A DNA stretch of 64,000 nt from Hofstenia miamia. Taxonomy: Eukaryota > Xenacoelomorpha > Acoela. The position numbers were made by a program, and so were the translations under genes. Every line of letters starts with the position of its first letter. The first letter of the stretch is position 1. A model generated the notes under the pieces. The model was not told the origin of the DNA and searched no databases. It worked only from the letters and a program-made list of their open reading frames with translations. Below are positions 51,926 through 63,415 of the stretch, one piece after another. The DNA is taken from positions 1,300,530 to 1,364,529 of the forward strand of contig SCFE01000053.1 in assembly GCA_004352715.1 (NCBI GenBank), written 5' to 3'.

Positions 51926-54900
51926 NNNNNNNNNNNNNNNNNNNNNNNNNNNNNNNNNNNNNNNNNNNNNNNNNNNNNNNNNNNNNNNNNNNNNNNNNNN
52001 NNNNNNNNNNNNNNNNNNNNNNNNNNNNNNNNNNNNNNNNNNNNNNNNNNNNNNNNNNNNNNNNNNNNNNNNNNNNNNTATATATATATATACATTAGGC
52101 AACAAAAACTAAAATAAAACTGAGCATGCAGTTATTAGAAAATATCCCTAATGTAAAATATCAAATATATTACATGAAATAACGAATTTGCACACAATAA
52201 ATTTTTTGGTTTTTTTACCCAAACGTTAACAAATTCTTCTAACTTGAGCTGTGATGATAGGTTGCTCTCAAATAACAAATAACTTATCTATCAGCCGTCA
52301 GAGATCTTCACAATGGTGAGTCGATTCCTTTCTTTGCAGAATATGCAAACTCACAGTTAACATTGAGAACCCCAAGACACTTTATACATTGCACATAAAA
52401 TTCCGAAGGAATACATGTGCAATCATTCGCTTGTTGTATGCAAATCAGAGGTGGTATTGGGTTGAGATTTTAAAACCCAAACCCGATTTGCTCAACCAGA
52501 AATGAACATTTTAACCAGATTTCAGCCCGAATTCCAAAAATCAAGTACCAACCCCTTCGGACCGAATGGGTCATATATGACATATAAGATTTCTTTTCCT
52601 TGATTGTAGTTCAAAGTTACCTATGCTTTTAGCTATGAGATATTAATAAATTTGACATATAAGGAGGATCAACTTTGCCGTTATTAATTGTTACGCTCCT
52701 AACAGCTCAAATCCAAATTACATGGACAATAATACATCTACATGTAGTTTTTGCTTTTTGATATTTAAGCAATATTTCTTTACATCTTATGCTGAATGTC
52801 TATTTTCTCATGTTTTTCATATAATTTAACGTTAGTGATATATGTTATTAGTATATTTGATTTGAGTATTATAGCTACATGTGTCATTAGACATGATAAC
52901 ATAATGGGTCATATAACACCCATTTGGTCTCAACTGCGGTTTTTTCCTTCACTGAACTACACTCAGCATTTATCTATAATAACACACTTTGGCAGTCAAT
53001 CAAACTCATGCAGTCAATGCATAGAATTTCTTTTGCTGTGACAATGCAGACAAAAGCAAATTCGTTCTTAGTGTTAGGGAGCATCCAAACAAATCATTGC
53101 TTACGTTCCTGCCAAGGTTGAGTCATTTGACATCACAGGATGCCCAGCACATGAACGAGAAGGTTGTTGTTGTCAGTAAGGAACATATTCCAGCTACTCG
53201 ATGCTGACGATTCGGATGAAGATGGTCTTGCTGATATTAACGACGAAGATGTGGACTTTCTAACTGCAGTTTCACCAGCTCAAGATGAGGAGGCAATCGA
53301 AGTTGTGATTGATGACCCTGGTGTATCTATTCTAGACAACACAGAAGATCTGGCAGTAACAATGAGAAATTGTGAGTTTGGTTCAGTGGTTCTCAACCAT
53401 TGCTGACCCATGAACCCTTTTTTCTCTTAATTTTTTAGATGGACCTCCTCTTTTAAAAAATCACTAATAAAATAGTAGAGAAATTGTTATTATTAAATAT
53501 ATAGTAAATGAATGTTTTATTTTGAAGGAAAACTAAACGAATACAAATAATTTAGTTAACAACTATATTTCTATTAGAAAATATAACAACTGCGCGAAAA
53601 TTTTAAATTTTACTATTTTAAAGTAGTGCAGACTTCTGTAGAAATTCCATTCTCAGTAATGAAAACTGTTCTAAACTAGAATTGCCTTATGGATCACCAA
53701 AATGGCCCCGTGGACTCCCAATTTGCTATTTTTTGTGTGTGGACCCCCCAGTAACGTTACATCGTTCTTGTTGAATACCACTGGTTTAGGTGGTCTAAAG
53801 GATCTCCTCCAATTGAAATTTCGGACGTTGAAATAGGCCTAGGAAAAGTATTAATTCAATTTGGCGATTACTTTCCTCACCATTGGCAATCTTTGAAGAA
53901 GCTTGTAAGTTAGATGAACTGTTGGGGCAAAATGTAATTCCTCATTCATGTCTATACAAGACTAAAAAAGGTGAGCCATTTGAAACATCAAAGAAGGAAA
54001 TGCGAGCTCAGGCCGCTCCAAGCCCCCATCCCTCTGTGGGTACTGTCTTTGTGTTTGAGTAGCTTTAAATCAACGGTTGTTTCCTGAGGATCATCATCAT
54101 GCCAATTCGCCTTCTGTGCAGAAATCACTTCCATAGTTTATGAGCACTTAATTAATAACATGCAACAATGAATCATGGCTGTCATTAATCTTTCTAATGT
54201 AACCTTAAATGATAATTGCATAGATTGTCTGTAACATTTAATATATTAATATNNNNNNNNNNNNNNNNNNNNNTCATCATGCCAATTCGCCTTCTGTGCA
54301 GAAATCACTTCCATAGTTTATGAGCACTTAATTAATAACATGCAACAATGAATCATGGCTGTCATTAATCTTTCTAATGTAACCTTAAATGATAATTGCA
54401 TAGATTGTCTGTAACATTTAATATATTAATATCTCATTTTCTTAGATATTCATCCATTCATGAGCTCATCATATCGTCGAATTTACGGTGTGGCTGGTCT
54501 AAAGGAATTGCCTTCTATTGATCAAAATTACGTCAACCTAACTCTAGTTTGTACTGCATTCTTGTTGGCCTTTGTTCTTTATAAAATATTTTCTTTTTCT
54601 AGTGCTTTGCTGTTGTCATCGTTTTTGTATCTTTTCTATAGGTATGTCTTGATTTACATATTTCTACTAGAAAAAACATTTTGATTTCGTATTTTATTAT
54701 AGCTTAATATCACGTCGTACAGAAATTATATCGAAAGGAAAATATATCAAAAAGGAAATCTAATCGAACCGAAATCACCTCGAATAAGAAAATACTTAGA
54801 ATGGAAGATACACCGAAAATGAAATTTTACCCCAAAAGCAAGATTGTGATTCAATACAAAAGAAATTCGGCAATTCTTCAGGAAATACAGAGGGTCCTTA

Positions 54901-57900
54901 TTGCGTTTGAAATGTATCATCACACAATGAGCTTCAGAAAATATCATGGATATGAAATATGATTTTTTGATTGCTATTTATTATATAATACATTTCATTT
55001 AAAATAATGGATTTCATTTTTCGCTTTCTTGAATGTATTTCACTATCAATTGGTGATCGTGTTTTCATTATCTTTCCTATGGCAAAGTTTAATGACTCAA
55101 TTTATCACGTGCAACATCATTCGAAGAGTCGAGATCCATATACTCATATAACTTTTCCAATTATATATCAAAGATTCAAAGACACAGGTAGACACTTACT
55201 GGTAGAAACCCACAATCAATTGAATCGTTCGATAGAGTAGTCGATTACTACAATTATCATCCATGAACTTCAATCCGAAAAGCATTAAGAAAATTTTTGT
55301 AATCCCTTACTGAAAACTAAAGTAATACTTTCAAGAACTATGCTCAACAGGATGGCACACCTCCTCATTGGGGTCTCAATGTTCGCTAATTACTTAATCC
55401 TAATATTTGGTGGAGATGAGATGGTCCAATTGTGTGGCGTTTAACAAGTCCAGATTTGACTCCTCTGCAATATTTTTTCTGGGTGTAATCTCGGAAAATT
55501 GGTTTACAGCAGCACCCCTGTGTTGAGTTTAGACAATTTTAAATGAAAATTCACAAATGTTGAAGAAATCCAGAATGCTCAATATTTTGCGTAATCAATC
55601 ATGTCACCTGAGAAGAGATATATTTGTATGGAACAACCAGGGTGGTATTTGGCGCATACTCTTTAAAATTAATACCAATGATTTTAGCTTTCAAAATTGT
55701 ATTTACTTTGTGCAAATTTTTTTTTTGTTTTTTTATTAACAATTAAAATGCTACAGGGAATTCCTGGACACTTTCTATAATAAAATGAAAATATAATAAA
55801 TTTGATGCAAACAATTGAACTTCCAAAGTACAAAATACTAAAGTATAGGAATATAGAAACATTGTATTCAAAATTTAAGCAATGATTTCTTCTTCTATTC
55901 AAAAATTCGTTAACTGTTCATCATTTCACAATTTCAATTATATGTTTTGAAAATCTTTAGGTTTTAGTGCTCTTAAGAATTTTTAATTTTTTGCGTTGAA
56001 TGCATTGAATATTTGCTATACATACTCTATTAGGGTAAATTGTAATTTCCATTTGAAGTAATTTCCTATTCTATATATTTCTCTTCTATGTAATTTCAAT
56101 AGACAAATATCACTATGCTCCAGTAGGTTTATTGCTTAGCGAACGACAATGTGTTCTGAACACGAACAAATCTCATGAAAAAATTGGGGTTGTGTTAAAA
56201 ATTCAATTTTATTCGATATTACAGGATTATTCAATCGAATTCCATAACAAAATTAATCAATGTTATTTTATATCGTTTTAATTTTTTTAGTTAAAATCAA
56301 TGCTATCGTTTGCTTAAAAGGATCATTTAAAATAAAATCAGCACAGAAAACCTACGAATGCCTTTGTTGATCTATTGAATTGTAGAATATTTACTTGAGT
56401 TGTGCCAATCTCGTCAAACTTTTCAGACATAATTGTTTTTTCACAGTGAATATTGCTGATCTTTTCACCACAATTGTAGCGCATGTCTGTCATAACCTTT
56501 AAATATCATATTCCACGTTTTTTATTATATCATTTTTTGCTTCAACCACGTGTTAATTAACGGATTAACAATTTATGCAATTAAAGTTCCATCAGCATTA
56601 TTGTAAAAAATGTCCATCATGATTGTATAACATAACAACATTTTTACTTGACATTTAGCTATTGCAGGTTTTGTAGTCCACGTATTAACATGATCTAAAG
56701 TTTTAAAACGTGCTTGATTCTATTTTAGATTATCATTCATTAATCTAGCGTCAAGGTGTAATAGAAGCTGTACAAGCACGATTGAAAACGAGGGAAGTGT
56801 GCGATGTTTCTTGGGCCGATGAATCTAGAAAGTATCCGCACCATCTGAGCGAGTGGAGCGGGAGTTAGAGAACTTTATGAAATCAAAAGTCAAGGTCCAA
56901 TTTGCGAGTGAGCAAATGATTAAACAGGAGATCACAGGCATGAAGTAGAGTGACAGCGGGAGAGTGGAGAATTTGAGAAGAGCGTCTTTGTATGGCAAGG
57001 GAGAGATCCATTTGAGAGCACGCTTCTGAAACCGTTCCATGGAGTGGAACAAGGCACAAGAAAGCCACCGACAATGAGAAGCTTAAAGAATTGCGCGCGG
57101 AATGAACTTGAATAGAGTTTCACAGCAGAGGGAAAATTAAAGGGAACATTGCGGAAGAGGGCAAAGAGCAAGGAATTAGCTTTGCGGAGACACAAGAACG
57201 CATGTTCTGACCATTTTAAATTTGAAGCAACTTGAACTCCAAGATGAGTATAATGATGAGAGATGTTCACAGGGGAGGGGGGCAGATCAGAAGAGGGAGC
57301 TACCGAAAAGGAAATACCACATGTCTTGGTTGGGCTAAAATCAAAATGGTTACCGGAATACCAAGTAGACAAAGGCTCAAGCTCAGAGATAATATTTGAG
57401 GCAAAAGAGCTACTGCAGTTGAAAATCGCAGTGTCATCGACATACAGCAGACATGATGAGTTGAGACAGATTGAGGGAGGTCGTTAATAGCAACGAGGAA
57501 GCAGAGAACAGCAAACAAAACATTGAGGAGCACACTAGAGACAAGAGCAGGGGAAGAAATAGACGAGTTGATTTTGACACACTGACGACGATTAGACAGG
57601 TAGGTATGACTGGAAAAGTTCGAACACCACCATGACGCACATTAGGGCGATCCATACGCGCGAGATCTTTAAGTGCGGAGTAAGGAAAAACAACACTGTA
57701 AGCAACAGAAGGATCAAACCAGCTTTCAGTAATGAAAATGAAGTCAACAGGAGACTGCAAGAAGTTGTAATAACTGAGACGACGGTTTAATGAGACAAGA
57801 CTGTGAGAATTGGCGAGCAAAAAAGAGAAACCAGAGTTGCGATGAGGAGTAAGTTTCAATCTAGAAGGTTTAGATAGTCAGTCATGATGAGAAGCATCAC

Positions 57901-58672
57901 GACGGAGGGGACGAAGCCCAAATGATTTGCGCTCAGAATCAGAGAGGCGATAGTATCGGATCAAAATTCCATCTCTGTGAGATAAATTATTTACGAGACA
58001 TTTACCAACATCTTCATTTCCAACTGCTTGCTTTTATTGGATTCCATGAACAGTTATTAATAAACTTTATTAAGTAGTTACATATTAGTAATCTGGTTTT
58101 TTTTAAGTGACAAAATGAAATTTCCAATTTCATATGATTGGCAACAAAAGTTTCACATGTGAATATGTGAATGAGATAAAAAGTTTTTAATCACCAAGAC
58201 GAAAATAGATTGAGTGATAATCTTTTTGTACAATTTACATTGATTACTTAGATGAAGTGAAAATCCAATTGGAAAAAATACACGAAACAATATCCTGAGA
58301 AAGCTTATTATCTTAATCCTATTTGTCTGAAGATTGGTGTATTCTTAATTCAAAAAAACTAATGTATTTAATAAAACTAATATATTGTTTAGTGTGAATG
58401 GCTCCTATTGGTGTGCAAATACTCTCATGGTAGTTTCGGCGGTAGTTTCTTACCTTGTTAATGCCATCCATAAGAATACAACTGCCTTTGCAATGATCAT
58501 TATTCTCGTCATCTTCTTAACATACATTTGGAATTTATCAAAGAACTCAGGTGAACGGCTTTATTCACAGAATGTCTCAGCAATTGAAGATCGCTTGAAT
58601 GCATTGGAACATAAAACAAATAGAATCATTAATAAACTAGATTCCATTATCAGTGTTATCGATTCCAGATAA
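49781..58672 (+). CDS. BRI3BP/TMEM109-like multipass membrane protein (3 exons)
   Basis: Exons 49781-49934, 54446-54641 and 58393-58672 give 630 nt, 209 aa. Donors are GTAAGT and GTATGT, acceptors 'cattttcttag' and 'atattgtttag', and phases match at both junctions. Residues 1-18 are a signal peptide (MLLYVLCGLYALISVSKA). Residues ~19-80 form a lumenal region (EHVLYWFRSFSNTL, YRRIYGVAGL). Hydrophobic segments follow at ~83-117, 125-143 and 147-163. Residues ~171-206 form a heptad-like coiled coil (AIEDRLNALEHKTNRIINKL). This order matches the vertebrate BRI3BP/TMEM109 family (about 240-250 aa, organelle membrane proteins), but identity is low and recalled from memory, so orthology is tentative. 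Intron 1 holds hAT, MITE and piggyBac-like relics; intron 2 holds mariner and LINE A copies. Confidence 0.72.
50640..51120 (+). pseudogene. hAT transposase N-terminal relic
   Basis: One frame reads VIKAKCNECHMDMVTIPE, then (after a stop) MNKHVEKCQNG: a CX2CX(n)HX4C BED-type zinc finger typical of hAT transposases. A shifted frame continues RIGRFIVSSNASFLQVENKQ and FEKLVSLLPPGTDV, matching the 'F-x-V-E-x2-x-F-x2-L-x3-L-x-P' block that follows the finger in the DUF659-bearing hAT group. The catalytic domain is absent. It lies in intron 1 of the BRI3BP-like gene. Confidence 0.6.
51256..51900. repeat. Dispersed MITE-like repeat with GGCGCT-x-TACTATGGG motifs
   Basis: Shares 'tattctggctttcc' and flanking sequence with 34225-34340 (reversed). 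Motifs such as GGCGCTGAATACTATAG (51327), GCGCTAAGTATGGGT (51828) and its near-inverse ACCCATAGTACTTAGTGC (51869) recur in both orientations. It ends in the (TA)n tract and gap. The GGCGCTGAATAC core is also found in the repeat at 188-1290. Confidence 0.55.
51895..52092. repeat. (TA)n tract with a 153-N gap
   Basis: TA repeats on both sides of Ns 51926-52078, in intron 1 of the BRI3BP-like gene. Confidence 0.85.
53164..54060 (+). pseudogene. Transposase-like ORF (possibly piggyBac type) split by a MITE
   Basis: An acidic N-terminus (LLDADDSDEDGLADINDEDV) leads to DLAVTMRNCEFG, where a MITE (53384-53783) interrupts. After the MITE and its target copy the same frame continues WSKGSPPIEISDVEIGLGKV and LIQFGDYFPHHWQSLKK. 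A shifted frame reads EEACKLDELLGQNVIPHSCL, KTKKGEPFETSKKEMRA and HPSVGTVFVFE. Acidic start, W-x-K-x-x-P and the later 'E-M/L' block suggest the non-catalytic N-terminal region of a piggyBac-like protein, but no catalytic motif is present. It lies inside intron 1 of the BRI3BP-like gene, same strand. Confidence 0.4.
53384..53783. mobile_element. hAT-type MITE inserted in a reading frame
   Basis: The 400-bp element begins CAGTGGTTCTCAACC and ends in the near-inverse TGTTGAATACCACTG. It is flanked by GTTTGGTT (53376-53383) and GTTTAGGT (53784-53791), a decayed 8-bp target duplication. Removing the element plus one target copy restores a continuous open frame. CAG-ended inverted repeats with an 8-bp duplication indicate hAT. 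Confidence 0.8.
54094..54432. other. Assembly artefact: 159-bp exact duplication around a 21-N gap
   Basis: 54094-54252 and 54274-54432 are identical; Ns fill 54253-54273. An unmerged contig overlap in intron 1 of the BRI3BP-like gene, just before exon 2. It does not disturb the exon. Confidence 0.85.
54446..54641 (+). CDS. BRI3BP-like exon 2 (first membrane segments)
   Basis: It starts after 'ctcattttcttag' with carry phase 1 and reads IHPFMSSSYRRIYGVAGLKE, then NLTLVCTAFLLAFVLY and SALLLSSFLYLFY. Donor GTATGTC at 54642 leaves two bases, matching exon 3. The assembly duplication at 54274-54432 ends just before its acceptor. Confidence 0.75.
55340..55500 (+). pseudogene. mariner-like transposase fragment
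   Basis: Reads YAQQDGTPPHWGLNVR (catalytic QQDGAPPH block), then DGPIVWRLTSPDLTPLQYFF (the W-x-SPDLTP-DFF motif). Only this ~50-codon block is recognisable and it contains stops. No inverted ends were found. It lies in intron 2 of the BRI3BP-like gene. Confidence 0.65.
55501..56772. other. Intronic AT-rich stretch
   Basis: No coding, RNA or repeat structure that I can support. Confidence 0.4.
56773..57990 (-). mobile_element. LINE family A fragment, antisense, internally deleted
   Basis: Minus-strand order: end of ORF1 (LIRYYRLSDSERKSFGLRP near 57960-57900), endonuclease start NSGFSFLLANSHSLVSLNRR, FIFITESWFDPSV and RHGGV. Then there is a jump straight into the RT near SRL-type 'KINSSISS' sequence (57590), VDDTAIF-region frames and KTCGISFSVAPSSDLPPSP (57372-56932) to the C-terminal region at 56800. 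About 1.9 kb of endonuclease and linker is deleted. No 3' tail is visible. It lies in intron 2 of the BRI3BP-like gene. Confidence 0.8.
58393..58672 (+). CDS. BRI3BP-like exon 3 (last membrane segments, coiled coil, stop)
   Basis: It starts after 'tatattgtttag' and reads VNGSYWCANTLMVVSAVVSY, AMIIILVIFLTYIWNL and then the coiled coil ending IISVIDSR and TAA. A polyadenylation signal AATAAA follows at 58781. Confidence 0.78.
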
Positions 58673-58780
58673 TTAACTTCACATCTCAATGCCTATTACA
58701 CTTGAATTTTGGAATTTATTTTATACACATTAATGTTTTATTTCTTTAAATACAATGATTGTTAAATGATTTAATTTTAT

Positions 58781-58786
58781 AATAAA
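58781..58786 (+). terminator. Polyadenylation signal AATAAA
   Basis: AATAAA 109 bp after the stop codon of the BRI3BP-like gene, in a normal position for a short 3' UTR. Confidence 0.55.
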
Positions 58787-59532
58787 TTGCAATGTCCAAC
58801 TCTAACATGATTTTTTTCAAGAAAGTTTAAATAATTCCAGTTTAAAATTACATGGAAAGAACGTATCTGACATTCTTTTTATTTCCAACGTGGAATTTTA
58901 CCTCAAATTTACGTTTTGTAACAACTACTTGTCCTATTTTATATGATGCCACAAAGTACTATGTACTTTGTTTTGTTTTGTTTAATACAATGTATAGGGC
59001 ACGGTCATCTTTAATACAAGGCCAGGAAGAAGAAAAACATAAAACCAGAGTAGGTTAATATTTTCGAAATGCTTTTGTAACAAAAATAAAATGTTCATTA
59101 TTGCAGTTTATGCTAATCAAAATAATTGTAATTCTGTGAAACCACCTGTAAACTTTATTTGGAATGGAAAAATCTGTAATATTGGTGGTATTCTGAAAAG
59201 CCTCCATCATTCTGTTATCTATTTGTTTTTTTTAGAATTAGGACTAGTACGACTACAAGGGACAGTCATTAAAATACGAAGGATATGCTGGGTGCAGCAA
59301 AAACACGTAGCGTGGACGTTTGAGGTTTTCCTTTTAATGAATGTCTAGTACATGTCGAAATATATAGAAAATCATCCCTTTTAACGGTTAGTTTGACATT
59401 TTTAACGTTATGTGCCATTGAGGTATGATATACCCTAACCAAACAAACTGTCAATAAAGTAAATTGTTCACAAATAAAAATTGGTAACATAAATGTTTCC
59501 TTGAAACAATGTGACATACACGTAATATATAC

Positions 59533-59734
59533 CTTGCCTTGAAGCAGCTTTAAATTTGGTTTGAACTGATCTTTCTAGAACATGTTGATTTGCATTTGGC
59601 TTAGTGTAATTTATTGCCTCTCGGGAAGAGTGACTTAGGTTTGAGTTAATCCTGTCTAATATTTGCTTGTGGACCATTTGATAACCTGATAGCCAGTAAT
59701 TTTTAGAACATTTTGCCATTGGCACATTAGTATA
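59533..59734 (-). CDS. Candidate exon of an unidentified gene
   Basis: An open minus-strand frame between a TAG acceptor (59735-59736) and donor GTATAT (59532). It reads VPMAKCSKNYWLSGYQMVHK, then QILDRINSNLSHSSREAINY and HVLERSVQTKFKAASRQ. The composition is protein-like and hydrophilic. No family recognised; it may pair with the frame at 59838-59990. Confidence 0.3.
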
Positions 59735-59812
59735 CTAATTGTCTTCCTGTTATAATATATGCCGTCATGACATACAATGAAGATCAAATAGTCTACAGAT
59801 TTGCGAGTCCAA

Positions 59813-59813
59813 A

Positions 59814-59846
<33 letters not shown>
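59813..59846. repeat. (TA)n microsatellite
   Basis: About 16 TA units between the two candidate exons. Confidence 0.9.
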
Positions 59847-59990
59847 ACAAGTTTTATTGCCCAATTTTAGTTGGCCAAACGAACTACTTTGTCTAAATAC
59901 ACGAACGATTTTCTTCGGCGAAGGAACATTGGCGACAAAAGTTATTCGTGTAGCATGGGTTTTAGGTACAGTTAGAATGTATTCTATCAA
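59838..59990 (-). CDS. Candidate upstream exon of the same unidentified gene
   Basis: The minus-strand frame reads EYILTVPKTHATRITFVANV, then PSPKKIVRVFRQSSSFGQLK before running into a (TA)n tract. Acceptor 'gatgttgatag' is moderate, donor unclear. No family recognised. Confidence 0.25.
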
Positions 59991-60009
59991 CATCATTAAA
60001 AGAAGCATG

Positions 60010-61039
60010 TGTAGGGAGTCTATTTAATTTTTCATTTCTTGTGAAATTTAACAAATTTTCTATCTCTTGGAATAATTAAATTTCCTCTTCGTTTTTGAAC
60101 TCTCCCTTTAGTTCATTAAATCTCCTTTTCCGACGTTTTAAGCGACATCTAAGAGTAGATCTTTTAATATAAAAATTATAAATGGCTGTTCTTTGTAGCA
60201 AAAATCTAATTCCTTTTACTGAGATTGCCAAGTCAAGTAAAATAAAATCTTCAGAAATAATATTTCAGAGTTTGATATTTTAACAGTTAAAGAATAACTA
60301 AAATTTTCAGTTTGCAGACGGGACTCTGTTCCACTTTTAAACGACTGGATAAAAGTTTTTATTTTTAGCGACCTCCAGCGTTGGTATATTTAAAACAAAG
60401 TGTGTTTTAAATGCTGTTTTTGCAATATTTTTTTAATTGTGTTTTATCAAATTCATATATATAAGTTTTGAAAATATTTTTTCGTACATTCCTAGTTTCA
60501 TAACAGACTTTCTACAGAAAAAATAGCAAAACTTGCATTTAGTTTACATGTATGAAACGAAAAATGGATACTGATCAGTTTATCATAATTCAATGTTTGT
60601 TTTCAATTAAATTTTAGTACCTTGAAATGGTTCTATCTATAAGAGCAAAAAAGAATGTTTTAAACGTTTAAAACGCTTTTTGGTAAAAAAAAAACATTTT
60701 TTCCCAACCCGAGCACATCACCTGCAAGTGTTCTCTGTTTAGTTGTCTTTTTGTGTTTCGTTGCAATCTTCGTTCTTTCTAAGTTTTTTTGTTTAGCCTA
60801 AACACATTGATTCTCTTCCACAAGACTCTCACTGAATAATCAAATCTCTGTCTGCTAAATATTGATTTCGATTGCATGATTTTTCATTCGTCATATTCTG
60901 CTTTAACTTTCTTTGAAATAATTCCTTTTTGTTGTGGCGATTGAATTTTTATAGCTTATTCTTTAGACTTTTATTTTACAAAAATTGTAAGATTTTGAAT
61001 TTTGTGAGAATCCACAAATGACAATTATAATATATACAG

Positions 61040-61042
<3 letters not shown>
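60010..61042. other. AT-rich stretch, nothing recognised
   Basis: No supported exon or repeat on either strand. Confidence 0.4.

Positions 61043-61073
<31 letters not shown>
61043..61073. repeat. (TA)n microsatellite
   Basis: About 15 TA units, just left of the inverted-repeat element. Confidence 0.9.
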
Positions 61074-61075
<2 letters not shown>

Positions 61076-61130
61076 GTGTGCATGTATATTTTAGACGGAC
61101 TTTTGTACTGTGCCCAATATTTATATTTTA

Positions 61131-61492
61131 GTAAAAACATTAGACTAAAAGATAATATATTTCGCTCAACTTGAACATCGTCAATTTACAAAATTTTCCC
61201 TCTAAATATGCATTATTTACTTAAAAGAAAACAAAACTAAGTCAACAATATCAGAATACCTAAGAAAATGTGGATTAGATCAACCATCCTCAGAAATTTA
61301 AAAGTAATCGAAAGTATATACATAAGTCCATGCAACCGAAGATGACTACATATATCAGCACAAATTACCTCTAATCAACTTTTAATTGCATAATATCTTT
61401 TAATATGAATAATGCATATTTAGCGAGAAAATTTTGTAAATTGACGATGCTCAAGTTGAGCGGAATATATCTTTCAGTCAAATGTTTTTACT
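61131..61492. mobile_element. Inverted-repeat (foldback) element, ~97-bp arms
   Basis: 61131-61228 and 61397-61492 are inverse copies with few differences (shared CATCGTCAATTTACAAAATT and TAAATATGCATTATT). The ~170-bp spacer is unrelated. The transcript would form a long hairpin. Likely a MITE; no target duplication resolved. Confidence 0.75.
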
Positions 61493-62157
61493 ACAATTAT
61501 TAGAGATCCTTAACAACAATAATATTTATATTGTTAAATTTTGTACAAAGTATAGTTTCTTCTTCATTAACTATATTGAAAGGTCTCTATTGCGTCTATG
61601 CTTTTCAGAAATATTGTACCAAGAATAGGACACATTGACTTTATCTAATTAAATGTAATGTTGTGTGAGCGTTAATGAAATAAATCCATTCTTTGAAAAA
61701 CCTGAATTTTATTTAAGTGCAGGTAGAGGAATTACTCTTAAATAACAAAGTTCTTCCCTCGCATTTGAAAAGATCAACTCCCAAGCAAATAAAATTTTCT
61801 TTCAAGATCTTTCAACAAAGCAACAAATTAAAAATCCTGATGTAAACATTAGTGATTTGAGTTTTGTCAATGATTTTAAAAATATAAAGTGGAGGATTTT
61901 TAAAATTCAATTAAGCTAATTTAGCATGACAAATAAAATACAAAAAAAAATAAAATAAATGAATAAATGACTAAATTCTTCTTCGAAATATCCACCAAAA
62001 AGGTATATCTCAAACGAGATAACAGTCACACTAACAGATTTGATTAAGCTGCTCAATCTGCACAATACATTTATATTTGTTGGACGTACGATACTAATGA
62101 TGTAACCATGATACCTTAATCGAATGTAGCTCATATGAAGAAATAAGCTCATTTATA

Positions 62158-62730
62158 TTTGAGATGAGTGGAGTTCAAGAATTCAATTAGAGCAGACACA
62201 ACTGTTTTGTCAACAAGGAGTACATTAACACTCTGAAAAGGAATGCCACAGGATCTACACATTGAAACAAGTTTCTTTCTTTGAAGGTTATAAATAGGGC
62301 AGCGAAAAATGACGTGTGTAGCTGCTTCCAATTCTATACAGTGAGAAGAACAGAAGCCTGGCCCACCATCGATATGTTTGATGAATGCAGGCATTTGTCC
62401 GTGACCGTTTAAAACTTGGGTTAAGGTATTGAAAGCATTAAGAGGCAGATTTTGGAGATAATCAAAATTCTACAGAAATATGCTTTCAATAAAAACTTTC
62501 TTCTTGACACTTATAACTAATGCGTTGCGTTCAGAGTTCGAAAGAGGATTGTGATCTGTAAAATTGATTGGTAATGAGTACAGATTACACCTGAATGCTG
62601 TATCATGAGATCGTCAATGATTGGAGTTAGCATAGCGAGTGAGATGATTTCAGCAAAAAGTTGTTTTCTGAAGAATGATAGTACAGGTTGCATAATGGAA
62701 TTTCCACTGTTGTGTCATTCAATTTTCTAA
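62158..62730 (-). pseudogene. LINE C-terminal fragment with zinc knuckle (family D)
   Basis: The minus strand reads NFDYLQNLPLNAFNTLTQVL and GHGQMPAFIKHIDGG, then a CX3CX7HX4C knuckle (FCSSHCIELEAATHVIFRC), CRSCGIPFQSV and SALIEFLNS before the stop. Same layout as 40411-40998, so the same LINE family. It is 5'-truncated with no RT palm, and frames upstream of 62394 are broken. Confidence 0.7.
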
Positions 62731-63415
62731 AAAATGACCTACAATATGCAATCTTTGAGAAATTTATATGACAAGATTAACTTAACGTATAAGTACATAA
62801 ACTTATGGAAACGATTTAAAGGGCGTGTCCTTTCTACCAAAGATGAGGTAGTCTGTTTGTAAATTCTATTTAACTAGTTAGAAACACTTAAAGCAGCTAA
62901 GTAAACAAAAGAATTGATAAATTCTCCAAATAAGTCAAATTGTTACATAATTTGAAAGAAAAAAACTATATAGACATAATCCTAAATATAAACTAGCTGG
63001 TGGTGTTTACCCACTTCTTAATAGAAAATTTTTAGAATACATTATTTCTACAAAAAATCTTTCAAATTCTTCAAGAGGGCTCATTTGCACAATCTTCATG
63101 AATATTCTGAGTCATATTTTAACAGTGCACAAAATAAAGATTTCAAATACGATAGACATTAAAAAATATTTCTAAGAAAAGGAAATGAAGTTAAAGTAGT
63201 TTTTTATATAATTGAAGCGTAAGAAATGTTATGTTATCTACTGGAAAAGTTCAGATAAATCTTGAGTTGAATTAACAAAAAATATGATATTTAATGGAAG
63301 GAATGCGTCGTCACTTGCAATTGAAAACTAGTTATTATCCAATTACAACTCGTTGTTCTGTGATTTGTATTCAATACCAATGGTAAAATTTTGTAAATGA
63401 ATAGCTTGGGAAGGA

